Shown: positions 54,366 through 63,605, counted from the first letter of the stretch. The stretch is 64,000 bases of DNA from Trichobilharzia regenti (GCA_944472135.2 OX235265.1:186001-250000); one strand, 5' to 3'. A program made the numbers and translations. Notes: generated by a model not told the origin, from the letters alone.

Positions 54366-57274
54366 TGGTCTCTCTATCTGTTGCTCTCTTAGTCTGTGAC
54401 CATTTCACTTTGATGAACCTGTCTCCTTTAACAATGTATATTCCCCTTATATTATATATAATATGTGTGTTTGTTTGACAGTCTGATATATTTTGCTATG
54501 TATATATGGATCGATATTCCATTATAATTAGCCGATCATGTTAAGACTGTCTATTGATTTGTTCATTTTGAATATTCGCTCTCATCTTGTGTTCACACAC
54601 TTGTTCGGAAATTCATATATATTTTTGCTCTCACACTCTTATGGGATATATTGATTCTCCTTGTGTTTGGAATATAGAAGCATCATCGCAAACCTAGTGG
54701 TCTTCTGATTTCTGTCTTTCTTGCGTCAGGACTATTAAATTCTCGACCAGTACATAACAATAATTTGGCGACGAGTACATAATATACGTGTAGTTCGCCA
54801 GCATTAAAATTTCTTTGAACTGATTTTCTCAATTTCCTCGTAATTATCTCACTTGATATATCAACCTTGAATTGTAGTTGTATATGAAGAGGCTTCTTGT
54901 TTACAGATAGTGAGTAGTCCTTTTCCGCTGCTTTTTGTCGGGATAGCTATTTCCAATCAAGGTGTCATATACAATGCTTAATACATCTTCAATTACTTCT
55001 TCTGAGCATATAGCTCTAACTCTGTGGTCGAGTGAGGGTCTTTACTAAATTTCTTTTGTACTTGATAGGAACGAAGCTGTGAAAATGTATATATTGTCCT
55101 GCCCGTATACTTTTTCTATGCAAATTTCTTTTTATGCTACCATCTGGTTTCCTTGTAAGTAGGACGGACATCCAGGAAGTCAATTCTGTCTTGGGATTCC
55201 TCTTCGCATGTGAATTTCATAGCCGAATGTACTTCATTGAATTCAGTAATTATTATACTTTCAAATTTTAAGGTAATTATAAGAAAGTGAAAACAGATGA
55301 CATGAATTTGTTTGTATTAGGTTGTATGAACAATTCTTAAGGAATTATAATTATTCATATGAAAAGAACGTGTCAAAACTGGACAGAACATCTAGACAGA
55401 CTGATCACAAAGATTATTATAAACTAAAGGAAAAAGAATTCTCTATTTAACGACTTTCAAAGTCAGTTGTCTATAAAATTCTTTAGCCCATTTTCTGATT
55501 TTAAATACACTGTACGCTTAAGACTATAGAACTAAAGAAAAAAAAGCTTGACACTGTTGAGGTGGCTGAGTAAATATATCAATTGATTTGACATTTGAGA
55601 AGTTACATAATCCGACAGCGAGACGTAATACCCCATTGAATAAGACGTAGTTAGTAATCTAATGAGTAATGCTTCAACGTATCCAGATTAATAGAGCTGG
55701 ATTTCAGGCTGAAAAGGCTTTTCTATTAGTCTTAAACATCTGAATTTATTTTGCAAACTGTTGTTTGTGTAGTGAATATCTAAAAAGTAGCTAGTATTTT
55801 TAAGGCAGTATAAATTCTAAATTGGATTCCCTCATCACCTCATAAAATCAGTAATCAAAAGAATCTACAGACTTATCTTCCATGAGTGATCGTTTCATCT
55901 ACATAAAACATCAATTAAATCTAATCAGATCAGAGGATATATCTACACGCATTTTAATCTCCTACTTTCAATGGCCAGGTCTTACAGTCATAAAGGAGAA
56001 ATCAATCGACGAGGTTGTGAAGCTACATCGACTGAGGTGGTTAGGACATGTTTTGCGCATGCCTAGCCATCGCCTTCCTCGACGGGGAATGTTAGCTGAC
56101 ATAGGGTCAGGTTGAAAAAGAGTCAGTCGTGGTAAAACCAAAAGATGGCTTCATCAGTCAATGAAATCCACAACAGTTAGTTTCAGCCACGTTTACACAT
56201 GTCCTAGCCATCGTAATCGATTCACGTTCACAACCTCGTCGATTGATTACCCCTCTTTGCATAGAACTCGACCGGGGCCTAACCTCACTATTGCTCACCT
56301 TATTATACCACGTAACACGGGAAATAGAACGTAGGCACGTATGAGCAAAGACACCTAGCCGGGCTTTTCATGTCTTCCACTTTCAGTGGTCAGGTCTCAC
56401 AGCCAGCCAAAAAAGAGGACGGAGCGAACTTCTGAGCAGCACACACGTCGTTTGGTCAACAGTCGGACATTATGTCTACATGCCAGAGATGGCATAAGTT
56501 GGTATATACCAATATATGTGTAAAACTTGGGCACTGTGGTAGTAAGTAATTCCATATCAGTTTGTTTATTAGATGTATCACACAGTGAAACAGTTTATTT
56601 ATTTATTTAAACGCATAAAAACTTGGTACAATATGGCACCAAGAAGGATGCGCCACACAATAATAATAAAACAACATAGATCAAAAGAAAAAAGAAGAGA
56701 AAGAAATATATATATATAAGTACAGAACGGATAAAGAACTTCATCTGGAAGGAAAACAGTCATGCTTAACAAGTTCAAACAGTATTCGTTAACTATCATC
56801 GGGAAGGGAAGAAAGAAGCAAATTGCAACACGTGTAATAGCACGCGATAATTTTCATTGATTGTTTGTTGCTTCATTCAATTCATTGTGTGAGGGCTGAG
56901 ATACTTTCCGGGCGCCCAGACCGAAGCAAGTGGTTTTATTAAGGGACCACCCGCTGAGCCTTTGACTTGGAGTCTAATCCACAAAGCAGTATTATTTACT
57001 GGATGACGTTTTGAACAAAATTTATTGCTCATAACCATATCAATTATAATCACACGACTTTGAGACTTGAGTTTTAGTTTTCTTTGTCCTCTCCTATTGG
57101 TCGTAGGGGTAGTAGAATTTTCCAGATGTCTGGGTGGACAGATGTTGATTCATTCCTATTACATGTATTTGCAGTTGCTTCCATAAACAAGGTTTCTGTT
57201 ATCAATCTCTTCCACCGTGTGACATTAGATTTTAAAACTGTCATCTTATCCCATCCTATTGTATGGTTGTGTGT

Positions 57275-57316
<42 letters not shown>

Positions 57317-57878
57317 AGACGAGCCTTATGTATCCAGGATGAGATTTCGTCAGTGATCAACTCACCGGGGCCGATGCAGCTTCCCAAATAATTGAAGTGG
57401 TCAATACTCTCTACCTCTTCACTCCTGCCTATCTTTAAGCTAGGAGTGAGACGATTTAGTCCAGTCCTGTAGCATCACTTTACATTTGACGGGAGCGAAC
57501 CAAGTGCTCAAGGTGTTCAGAAAACTCTGCATTTTGTCAGCGTCTTCAACTAGGAGAAATATAAAGCTTGAGTAGTAAGTAGCATAAGGTAAGATGGATG
57601 CAGAAAACTGTATCATCTTTTGACATTCGATAAAAAGGTTATGTATGGAAAGCACGAGTAATACAAAATGAAATAAACCAAGAGAAAATTCTTACAAGAA
57701 TCAAAAAAAGAAAGAAAATTGACTTACCTAAATAATAAAGATATCTAGCCCATTCGTTATTTGGTGCACTTTCTGGGAAGACTACACGAGAGACAAGTTT
57801 ATGTGCTTGTTCATGTAGTTGATAATGCAAATAGTTACGTAGTAATAAGTTGATAAGTACAGCTTGAGTATCAAAATT
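47674..57878 (-). CDS. PSMD3: 26S proteasome non-ATPase regulatory subunit 3 (Rpn3), C-terminal part of the gene
   Basis: Four minus-strand exons join in consistent phases: 57878-57728, 53630-53188, 50032-49826 and 47751-47674, giving 879 nt and 292 residues. They match the C-terminal half of Rpn3/PSMD3 (about 530 residues in other animals): TPR-like helices, the PCI domain with [18 protein letters not shown] and [18 protein letters not shown], and the C-terminal helix. Rpn3 is a scaffold subunit of the proteasome lid, held in the lid helical bundle through its C terminus. The N-terminal ~240 residues were not found to 64000 and are presumably upstream. Introns are 2.0 to 4.1 kb and full of retroelements. 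Confidence 0.93.
48031..48257 (+). mobile_element. tRNA-derived SINE, family B, copy 5
   Basis: Complete plus-strand copy in an Rpn3 intron: head GTGCGTCGGTGGCACGGCGG, B box GGTTCGATCTC, tail CCTATGTTCCACTGGAAACG and an A-run. Confidence 0.88.
48600..48810 (-). mobile_element. Hammerhead SINE C, copy 9
   Basis: Minus-strand copy with B box GGTTTGAACCCC and a hammerhead near 48715-48670. The core is CCGAUGA (one change) and stem III has lost its closing pair, so activity is doubtful. Confidence 0.7.
48856..49257 (-). mobile_element. Retroposon 3' end, about 400 bp, copy 1
   Basis: Nearly identical to 56591-56990, with only a few differences visible (GTGCAAT/GTGTAAT, GCAAGGC/ACAAAGC). In minus orientation it ends in TTTAAATAAATAAATAAAC, an A-rich tail, so it is a non-LTR element or SINE. 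No ORF was recognised. Confidence 0.75.
49258..49700. other. Mixed repeat remnants
   Basis: One arm of the 43.6-kb inverted-end repeat (GCCCGACCACCACGACAAGG near 49470) and a degraded hammerhead SINE C 3' part (CAATGAGTCCGAAACTACAA near 49619) are recognisable. Confidence 0.55.
49826..50032 (-). CDS. PSMD3: Rpn3 exon: end of the PCI domain
   Basis: 207 nt, phase 0-0. It encodes [60 protein letters not shown] and YTKDIESAE. Acceptor TTTGAAAG at 50040-50033, donor GTGAG at 49825-49821. Confidence 0.95.
50117..50344 (+). mobile_element. tRNA-derived SINE, family B, copy 6
   Basis: The cleanest family B copy: head GTGCGTTGGTGCCATAGCGG, B box GGTTCGATCCCC, body CTCCTTTACCTCGCTCAGCC, tail CCTATGTTCCACTGGGAACG then GAAGGAAAAAAAA. 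It lies about 85 bp upstream of the 207-nt Rpn3 exon. Confidence 0.9.
50640..52085 (+). mobile_element. Penelope-like element, degenerate, with inserted SINE (PLE copy 11)
   Basis: Plus strand: [17 protein letters not shown] (50748-50795), SINE A at 50798-50990, thumb remnants, a nuclease remnant ([20 protein letters not shown] near 51412-51470), [19 protein letters not shown] to 51725, and a 3' flank to about 52085 resembling that of PLE copy 10. Confidence 0.75.
50798..50990 (+). mobile_element. tRNA-derived SINE, family A, copy 8, inside PLE copy 11
   Basis: Complete: GTGCGTCGGTGGCACAGTGG, B box GGTTCGAGCCC, body, tail CAAGCTGTAAATCAAAAATC and an A-run. It is the closest to a consensus of the eight copies. 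Confidence 0.88.
52150..52870 (+). mobile_element. RTE-type LINE fragment (RTE-2 copy 3)
   Basis: Plus strand: NLEDLDFA then a 5-bp extra stretch before [20 protein letters not shown], which splits the catalytic FADD. The rest is [20 protein letters not shown] and the 3' end GCCCTATGTTCCACTAGGAA then GGGAACAATAATAAC. A large internal part is missing. Confidence 0.8.
52870..53187. other. Rpn3 intron, no other feature
   Basis: AT-rich; nothing recognised beyond the donor site of the 443-nt exon. Confidence 0.4.
53188..53630 (-). CDS. PSMD3: Rpn3 exon: TPR-like repeats and most of the PCI domain
   Basis: 443 nt, phase 1 to 0. It encodes [54 protein letters not shown], then the PCI winged-helix part ending [11 protein letters not shown]. 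Acceptor TTATTAG at 53637-53631, donor GTAAAG at 53187. The open frame runs into the intron on the left, where an in-frame stop follows five codons later. Confidence 0.95.
53640..54300 (-). mobile_element. Penelope-like nuclease fragment (PLE copy 12)
   Basis: Minus strand: [20 protein letters not shown] (54235-54175), [40 protein letters not shown] and [20 protein letters not shown] to 53884, then the 3' flank to about 53650. The nuclease is uninterrupted from the YIG motif to the natural stop; the RT is missing. It lies only some 10 bp from the Rpn3 acceptor at 53631. Confidence 0.8.
54335..54363. repeat. (TA)n microsatellite
   Basis: TA run directly before the possible LTR copy 2. Confidence 0.9.
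54363..54759 (+). repeat. Possible solo LTR, copy 2
   Basis: Starts TGGTGGTCTCTC and ends CATAACA. It is followed by ATAATTTGGCGACGAGTACA. It aligns with 39808-40172 but contains extra sequence in the middle. No internal genes follow. Confidence 0.6.
55000..55260 (-). mobile_element. Penelope-like RT remnant (PLE copy 13)
   Basis: Minus strand, with shifts: [11 protein letters not shown] near 55180-55150, [16 protein letters not shown] and LELYAQKK (55020-55000). These are the RT thumb and connector blocks; no nuclease remains. Confidence 0.6.
55261..55984. other. Rpn3 intron without recognised feature
   Basis: AT-rich. No splice-compatible coding stretch or repeat recognised. Confidence 0.4.
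55985..56505. mobile_element. Inverted pair of RTE-1 fragments
   Basis: Plus-strand piece 55985-56205 ([20 protein letters not shown] and [17 protein letters not shown]) is joined to a minus-strand piece 56205-56505 that begins in the same region (complement of AATCAATCGACGAGGTTGTG). Both are 3' parts of RTE-1. Confidence 0.75.
56515..57270 (-). mobile_element. Penelope-like nuclease fragment (PLE copy 14) with inserted retroposon
   Basis: The nuclease C-terminal part on the minus strand ([12 protein letters not shown] near 57200, then IWKILLPL near 57115) and the 3' flank match PLE copy 6. The flank is split by the 400-bp retroposon at 56591-56990. Confidence 0.75.
56591..56990 (-). mobile_element. 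Retroposon 3' end, about 400 bp, copy 2
   Basis: Near-identical partner of 48856-49257. The uninterrupted Penelope flank at 31870 (GAAACAGTATTATTTACTGG) shows that the insertion falls at GAAACAG, with only a very short or no clear duplication. Confidence 0.8.
57278..57314. repeat. (TA)n microsatellite
   Basis: TA run separating the Penelope fragment from RTE sequence. Confidence 0.9.
57375..57545 (-). mobile_element. RTE-1 fragment
   Basis: Minus strand: [20 protein letters not shown] and [13 protein letters not shown], matching the block after YADD in the RTE at 45.2-45.3 kb. Confidence 0.75.
57728..57878 (-). CDS. PSMD3: Rpn3 exon: TPR-like region
   Basis: 151 nt, phase 0 to 1. It encodes [40 protein letters not shown] and [10 protein letters not shown]. 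Acceptor TTTAG at 57883-57879, donor GTAAGTC at 57727-57721. The split Gly codon completes in the next exon as [13 protein letters not shown]. Confidence 0.92.
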
Positions 57879-58150
57879 CTAAATAAATTTGAATCAAAAA
57901 TAAATCAATGTAAAAACTCTGTGATATGTGAATACACTTCAACACTTAGATCTCAAACATAATCTAAGCTACAGTAGTTTTATAATAAGAAATAATATAG
58001 ATTCGTCAAATTATAAACTACCTGAGAATTTATTTAATTCAATTCGGATTTCAAGTGTAGGTTTGTAGGGATTTGGTTGATTGGTTACAGGATGTCATCA
58101 TGAGCTGACATTGGCAGAAGTTAGAATTCATGGGCCATTGGATCGGGTCC

Positions 58151-58208
58151 CAGTGGCCTAATGGTATACGAGCTCGCCTTGTAACCAGAAGGTTCTAGGT
58201 TCGAACCC
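58151..58208 (+). promoter_or_regulatory. Internal RNA polymerase III promoter of SINE C copy 11
   Basis: The A box TGGCCTAATGG and the B box GGTTCGAACCC have near tRNA spacing, about 40 bp apart. Transcripts from this promoter would run through the hammerhead. Confidence 0.65.
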
Positions 58209-58218
58209 CGGTGGGTGC

Positions 58219-58264
58219 GTACTGCTGAAGAGTTCCAAACTAGGACGAAACAGCTGTCCAGTAC
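58219..58264 (+). ncRNA. Hammerhead ribozyme fold in SINE C copy 11
   Basis: Stem I GUACUG (58219-58224) pairs perfectly with CAGUAC (58259-58264). Core CUGAAGA is 58225-58231, stem II GUUC/GGAC (58232-58235, 58243-58246) has one G-U wobble, and GAAA is 58247-58250. Stem III is the A-U pair next to the core plus one C-G pair capped by AGCU. The cleavage triplet GUC is 58256-58258, so self-cleavage is predicted after 58258. All conserved core nucleotides are present. Confidence 0.85.
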
Positions 58265-58329
58265 TCCCAGGTTTTCCAATGGTTCTTTAACCAATGTCAG
58301 CTCATGATGAAATCCTGTAATCAATTCGG

Positions 58330-58902
58330 ATTCTCCCGTTGACTGATTAGACTGAAGTGCTCAGTCTCAAGGTTGACATGTCGGCTCTTTGTGCAGATGC
58401 TTCGACGATGTCTGATTTCTTAACCTGAAGTAAATTGGTGGATGGTGACTAGAAGTGGTGGAATCCAGGATGCGCAATTTGTCCTATTTGGGACTCATCA
58501 ATTAACTGGGTATTTTGATTTGACACTTGTAACTAGTGTGATGTGTCTAGTCGTCTCATTGGTGCATACTGAATTCTATCGGTCAGGTTGTAATGTGGCC
58601 ACCATTTTTGGGTGGCTCGCCATCACGGTGCACGTTGACTTGATAATATTAGATGGTTGGAGACAATCGGCACGAAACCCAGGTCCAAGGCTTCCTGCCG
58701 ATTGCCTCCAAACATCTATAACTGGATATACCTGCATTCCCCATGGAAAGTTCAAATTGAATCAAATAATAATAACTGATGCTCACTGCACAAGAGGTAG
58801 CTTTTGTGGCTCAAATGGTTTATTGGATAACGCTTTAGCATTTGAAACTACGGGTACTGGGTTCGAGCCTCAGTGGGAACACCACCACTCACTGGGATAA
58901 TC
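58330..58902 (+). repeat. Repeat-derived region with another tRNA-like head
   Basis: 58560-58640 (CTGAATTCTATCGGTCAGGT and GTGGCTCGCCATCACGGTGC) matches 63835-63905. 58810-58890 has a tRNA-like head (A box TGGCTCAAATGG, B box GGGTTCGAGCC), perhaps a further SINE family. The 152-codon open frame crossing it has no protein signature. Confidence 0.5.
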
Positions 58903-60450
58903 ACTGTGATAATCATAGGGGGATCAGCCTAACGAACATAGTCTCTAAAATCCTAGGCTCAGTAATCATGCATAGACTAAGCGGAACTCAGAAGGAACAG
59001 ACAAGGGAAAATCAAGCAGGCTTTAGACCAGGTAGAGGGTGCATAGATCATATCTTCACTCTCCGACAGATTCTAGAACATAGACACACTTTTCGGCGTC
59101 CAACAATTGTCATATTTCTTGACTTGAAGGCGGCCTTCGACTCCGTGGATCGAAATGTACTATGGCAATGTCTGACTGTGAAGGGAGGGAGTGCCAAGAA
59201 AGTACATTGCACCAATCAAGACACTCTATTCAAACTCATGTAGTCGTGTAAGGGCTTATGGGGAATTGTCATCTGAATTGGTAACAACCAGTGGTGTCCG
59301 ACAGGGATGTCCACTTTCCCCATTTCTGTTTAACTTCATCATAGATATGCTGATGGAAGTATCCTTAACTGAACGTAATGACTTAGGAATCGACTTGTTA
59401 CCAGGAGATAGTCTCATGCACTTAGAATAACTAGATGACAGAGTCGCGTTAGGGGAGGATGCCGACAAAATGAGGCAGAGTCTTCTGAACACCTTGAGCT
59501 GAGCAGCAATCTTCGTATGTTTGGCATGCGATTCACCTGCTCCTGTAAAATGTAAGATGCTGCTACACGACTGAACTACATCAACTCCTAGCTTAGTGAT
59601 AGGGAGTGAAGTGATGGAACATGTTGACCACTTCACCTATTTGGGAAGTTGTATTAGCACCAACGAACTGGCTGATTGGCGACGAAATCTCGGAACGGAT
59701 CCGAAAAGCTCGAGCTGCTTTCGCTGACGTACACCATCTCTGGCGTAGGCGTGACATCCGGCTATCAACCAAGGGACGTATGTACTGCTCAGGAGTTCGC
59801 TCCGTCCTTGTCTATGGCTCTGAAACATGGCCAATACGAGTTGAAGACATGAAAAGGTTGACTGCTTTCGATCATGGATGTCTGCGATCTCTTTCTCACG
59901 TTAGGTGGTTTAATAAGTTAAGTAATGTTGACGTTAGGCGTGGTGTTGGGCAAAGAGGGAAAATCAATCGACGAGGCTATAAAGTTACATAGATTGAGAT
60001 GGCTAGGTCAGGTGGTGCGCATGCCTAACCATCGCCTCCCCCGACGGGCGTTACTAGCTAGCTGATATAGGTGCAGGTTGGAAAAGAGCCAGTGGTGGCC
60101 AAACAAAAACATGGCCTCATCAATCCATGAAATCCTTGACAGTTAAACTGAGTCAGGTAGCCAGATGCAGACTTCCGGGTAGGAGCCCTCGGGACTCTAG
60201 GAATCAATGGCTGGAGACTATAGGTGACATGGCTCAAAATCGTTGTCAATGGCCAGCGCAGATGTATTCAGTCTCTGTAATCTTTCATATTCCTTTCTAC
60301 CATTACCCATTCTGCTTCACTCTTATACTTGTCAAACTCTATTGATTCTCTTCACTCATCTTCTTGTCTACCTCTGTGTACTATTTGGAACGTGGCAACT
60401 CGAACTGGTGCACTTCGGTGCCAAGTTCTATGTTGAATCCAGACAGACAG
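58903..60450 (+). mobile_element. RTE-1 copy 2, 5'-truncated
   Basis: Nearly identical to 44176-45083 plus 46208-46830, including the frameshift at motif A/B and the stop that destroys YADD. It lacks the nested insertion, so it shows the empty site (GAAACATGGCCAATACG near 59823). It has an extra ~14 bp near 59665. It ends CCAAGTTCTATGTTGAATCC then (AGAC)n. Confidence 0.88.
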
Positions 60451-61030
60451 GTTTGTGGATAAAAAAGCAAGATGGTCATATAGCCATTTTTACTGGTGAT
60501 TTCAGTGACCAAGTAAGAAAGCTGTGTCAATCAGAAGTACAACTGGCATCTATGGAGTTCCACGTCATCTAATCAACAACGGTAACCGTCTCTTACAATT
60601 CACACCTCAGATAATCAACTGATCTTGATCAGTACTGATTTCAAACATGAGACATTGTCTAACTTGGAGACCTTCAACATCAAATTAACCATGGACATAA
60701 ATAGATCAAGTAGCTGTGAGCTATGGATGGAAAGTCGCTGGAAGAGTGTCAGTCCTTCTGGATAACCTGAGTAGACTCAAATTTAAGCACTACTTAGTAC
60801 ACGTATACGCCTATGAATGAATGGACATAAAAAGCGGGTAGCTACAAAAACCTCTGCGCCCCTACATTCTTGACAAGAAGTCTTCATTTAGGGAATAAAT
60901 AAACGCGTATCTGAGGGTGATGACAAGACTCATCTTGAACAAGCCTGGCATAATATCCAGTCAGTTGTAGGAAAACTGGTAAGGGTTGTTCATAGTCTAA
61001 ACCGGAGGATGGTGATGATCAGTTGAATGA
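60450..61030. other. No recognised gene
   Basis: Short open stretches only. Parts may be old RTE sequence running into the fragment at 61030, but no motif is readable. Confidence 0.35.
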
Positions 61031-62100
61031 AAAACTAAGTAATGTGTGGAAATTTGAGACAGTCCCATTGAACTGGTGCAAACCACCGATTATTCCAGTT
61101 CATAAGACACATAAACCTTTTTGCGATAAACGTAAAGGTATTAATTTGACTAGGTTCAAAAATTATGCGTAAAGTAACTAAGCAACAATTAGAAGACAGA
61201 AATCGACTTTCCATAATACAATCGATGTTTCGCAGCATGTCACTTAGTTATAAGAAATGTATTGTAGAGTTAGCTTACAATTGACAATCCTGTTATCCTA
61301 GACCGTAGATCGTCACCTATGAGATTCCAGAGTATGCATTAAACTCGTCCTCAGAAAGTTCGTTAGAATTCTCAAGCTTTCGCCGTTTTCTTTCACGATG
61401 CCATTGTCTATCCGTGAAGGGAGTACCGAGAAATTTAATGTAAGTAATTGTGGTAATTTAATTGACCTCACGCAGCCATGTAAGAGCTTATGGAGCGTTG
61501 TCATCTGAACTGATAATGGCATAACTGTTGACAAAATCTCAGTACGGATACGAAGGACGCATTTTGTTGTAAACTGTAATCTTTGGAAGTTGAACATACG
61601 AAGAGACTACCTGTCATTGACAGTAAGCAACTGAGTTCTTTCTTCCGTATTGTGGTGTTGCAATATGGTGAATAACATTGAGATTATGAGTAGTGTTCAG
61701 GAAGGAAGTCAGTTAGTGAAGTTGTGAAGCTTCACTGGTTTTGATGGTTAGGACACTTGTTAGTGATGTCAATCCATCGCCCTCCTCGTTGGAAAATGTT
61801 AGCTAACATGGGATTATTTTGGAGAAGAATTAAGGGTGGTCAAATGAACACATGGCATCAATCCATGAAGTCTTTGACTGTACGCTAAGAATCAATGACT
61901 AGATGCTATTGGTGACATGGCTCAAAACTGTTCTCAATAGTTTGAAAGCATTCACTCTTGGATCCATATAATTCTGATTATTCTCCGCGTGCTTATCCTT
62001 TCTTCAATCTTATAACACTTTCATTGTTTTTTACCTTCGTTTGGTTTATGAATTATGGCAACTTGAAACGGTGTAATTTTGTGCAAAGTTCTATGTTCAA
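61030..62100 (+). mobile_element. Degenerate RTE surrounding an Rpn3 exon copy
   Basis: RTE RT remnants (VWKFETVPLNWCKPPIIPVH, RKGINLTRF; 61035-61160) stop near GACTTTCCATAATACAATCG (61207). RTE sequence resumes at about 61411 (GTGAAGGGAGTACCGAGAAA, then AAGAGCTTATGGAGCGTTGT) and continues to the typical 3' part and GTGCAAAGTTCTATGTTCAA near 62085. The Rpn3-like segment lies in the gap. Confidence 0.75.
61326..61403 (-). pseudogene. Copy of the Rpn3 terminal exon
   Basis: 78 bp aligned without gaps to 47674-47751, with 62 identical positions by hand count. Minus-strand reading still gives HRERKRRKLENSNELSEDEF then NAYS; the stop TGA has become GGA and reading ends two codons later. The splice acceptor is not preserved. 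The neighbouring ~60 bp also align with the DNA 3' of Rpn3 (GACAATCCTGTTATCCTAGA / GACAATTCTGTTATTCCTAA). It is a dead duplicate. Confidence 0.8.
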
Positions 62101-62324
62101 AATTTAATCAGTTCACTGTCATAATTCTTTGCATTTCATACTGATATCTACAACCTCTAGTGTCTAGACAACTAGTTTTGCGTCTACGTTGATTTGTAAT
62201 TGCTTCACGACGCATGGAACCACAAAAACCCAATAAGTAACACAGACCTGTTTAGAACAATTCTGTCGACCAATGAAATCAAGATAGATCTGACAAACTA
62301 GTATTATCTGAATTCATACACCTG

Positions 62325-62450
62325 AAGGAGCACTGATTTGTAAGCAACGACACCAGAATTACTGGCAGATGTACTAATCAATCCTTGTTGACAAATGTAT
62401 AATACTAAGTAGTGCAGTAACAATGACCAATGGTGAATATTGCTGATGTT
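62325..62450 (-). other. Candidate unassigned exon
   Basis: On the minus strand, after ACATCAG near 62443, an open stretch reads HHWSLLLHYLVLYICQQGLI and STSASNSGVVAYKSVLLQ, then GTGTATG resembling a donor near 62320. The composition suggests a helical protein. It does not match the Rpn3 N-terminal part that I know, and no partner exon was found, so it may be chance. Confidence 0.25.
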
Positions 62451-62479
62451 TTGAAATATGCAGTGATCGGAGAAAAGTT

Positions 62480-63025
62480 ACAAGAGAGAGATTATTGTAT
62501 GATCTGCAACCAATTAAACTTCTGAGTATTTAAGTCTGAAGCTATCACGATACTCCATCTAACAGGATGGTTGAGACAACTCCGCTGATTTAAAAAATTA
62601 TCAATAGAGCCCGGAATTTCAGTGTAACAATAGTGGATGACATGGATACATACATAAACCTATTAAAACATTTACTGATAAACCAGAGTAGGCGAGAATT
62701 ATAATGAAGTTTTCCTGTTGCAATTTTACCAATCTACTTAGAGATCAAACATACAGCAAAGATTCTTAAATGAAAAGACGACTTCTTGAGTGAGGTTCAA
62801 GTGACCATCCAATGCAGTGGCTTACAACGTTATCATATATAACTCGTAGTCTAAATTTCTATTAGAGATGCTAGAACGTTTTTTTGTCTGAAAGTAAATA
62901 TGAAGTAACAAATTCTCGCTGAGACTGGATGGGTGGCTGGTTTCAACATAAGACTTTGCACCGATTTGCAGCAGCTCGAGTCACCATATTTCACGTAGCA
63001 CATAAGCATGTGAAGAAAGTAAAAG
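62480..63025. other. No recognised gene
   Basis: AT-rich DNA. A phrase near 62945-63000 (ACTTTGCACCGATTTGCAGC) resembles the complement of an RTE-1 3' end, so a small RTE remnant is likely. Confidence 0.35.
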
Positions 63026-63605
63026 CTCCCAACCGATACCTGCTACTTTAGCGTGGTGGTCGGACTTGCATATCTCAATGACCCAACAAGTTACACTAGC
63101 TGTAACTATTGTTTCTGCAGGTCCTACCATGCCAGAAAGGTCATTAGGGTAGCGATGTGACTAGAAGCAGTTACCGGCATACTGTAAGAATGTTTTTACA
63201 CTATGCTGGAGGTCTGTGGGAGCAGTCATACTGCTTGGGAGCAGGGATGCAACAGCAATAAGGTGTTTCGCACAGATGACCAGCATGCTGTCTCTCCACT
63301 TTGAAGAGAGTGGGTTAGAAAAGGTCGACCCCAAAAATCGTACATCCCGACATACCTTACGGTGGTCCGTAACCGGCGGTAAGTTTACTAGTATGGAATC
63401 AATCTACGAAACCAGTTCATACAGGCCGTGTAGGACCAGCCTCAAGCAGTTGTCCCTTGGGCTCCACGGTCACGCAATACTAACCCTCTTTCTGTTTCAG
63501 GTACCCGATGAATCAATCAACTTCCACAGTGTGGACATCCGGGAAGTAACAACCACCCGCACACTTCCAAAAGCACATGAAGGCTTCTCTTTGAGATGTA
63601 CTTGA
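63025..63605 (+). repeat. Second copy of the 43.6-kb RTE-associated repeat
   Basis: It aligns with 43625-44036: one arm (CTGCTACTTTAGCGTGGTGG at 63042), GTCCTACCATGCCAGAAAGG (63121), and GCCTCAAGCAGTTGTCCCTT (63438). The opposite inverted arm is missing. An extra ~40 bp containing CTTTCTGTTTCAGGTACCCG interrupts it near 63490. Confidence 0.65.

Larger units (their letters stand above)
58080..58325 (+). mobile_element. Hammerhead SINE C, copy 11, best preserved
   Basis: Order: leader end (CAGAAGTTAGAATTCATGGG), A box TGGCCTAATGG (near 58151), B box GGTTCGAACCC (58198-58208), hammerhead (58219-58264), 3' body ending CTCATGATGAAATCCTGTAA. Both pol III promoter boxes are consensus. It lies upstream of the most 5' visible Rpn3 exon, in the opposite orientation. 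A short inverted 3'-end piece precedes it at 58080-58112. Confidence 0.85.

Noticed and set aside
58144..58215. tRNA gene-like sequences (A and B boxes) at many SINE heads
   Set aside because: They lack a full cloverleaf and acceptor stem, are fused to SINE bodies and occur in many copies; they are SINE promoters, not tRNA genes.
58442..58900. 152-codon ORF as a host gene
   Set aside because: Parts recur at 63.8 kb and the end crosses a tRNA-like SINE head; no protein motif is present.
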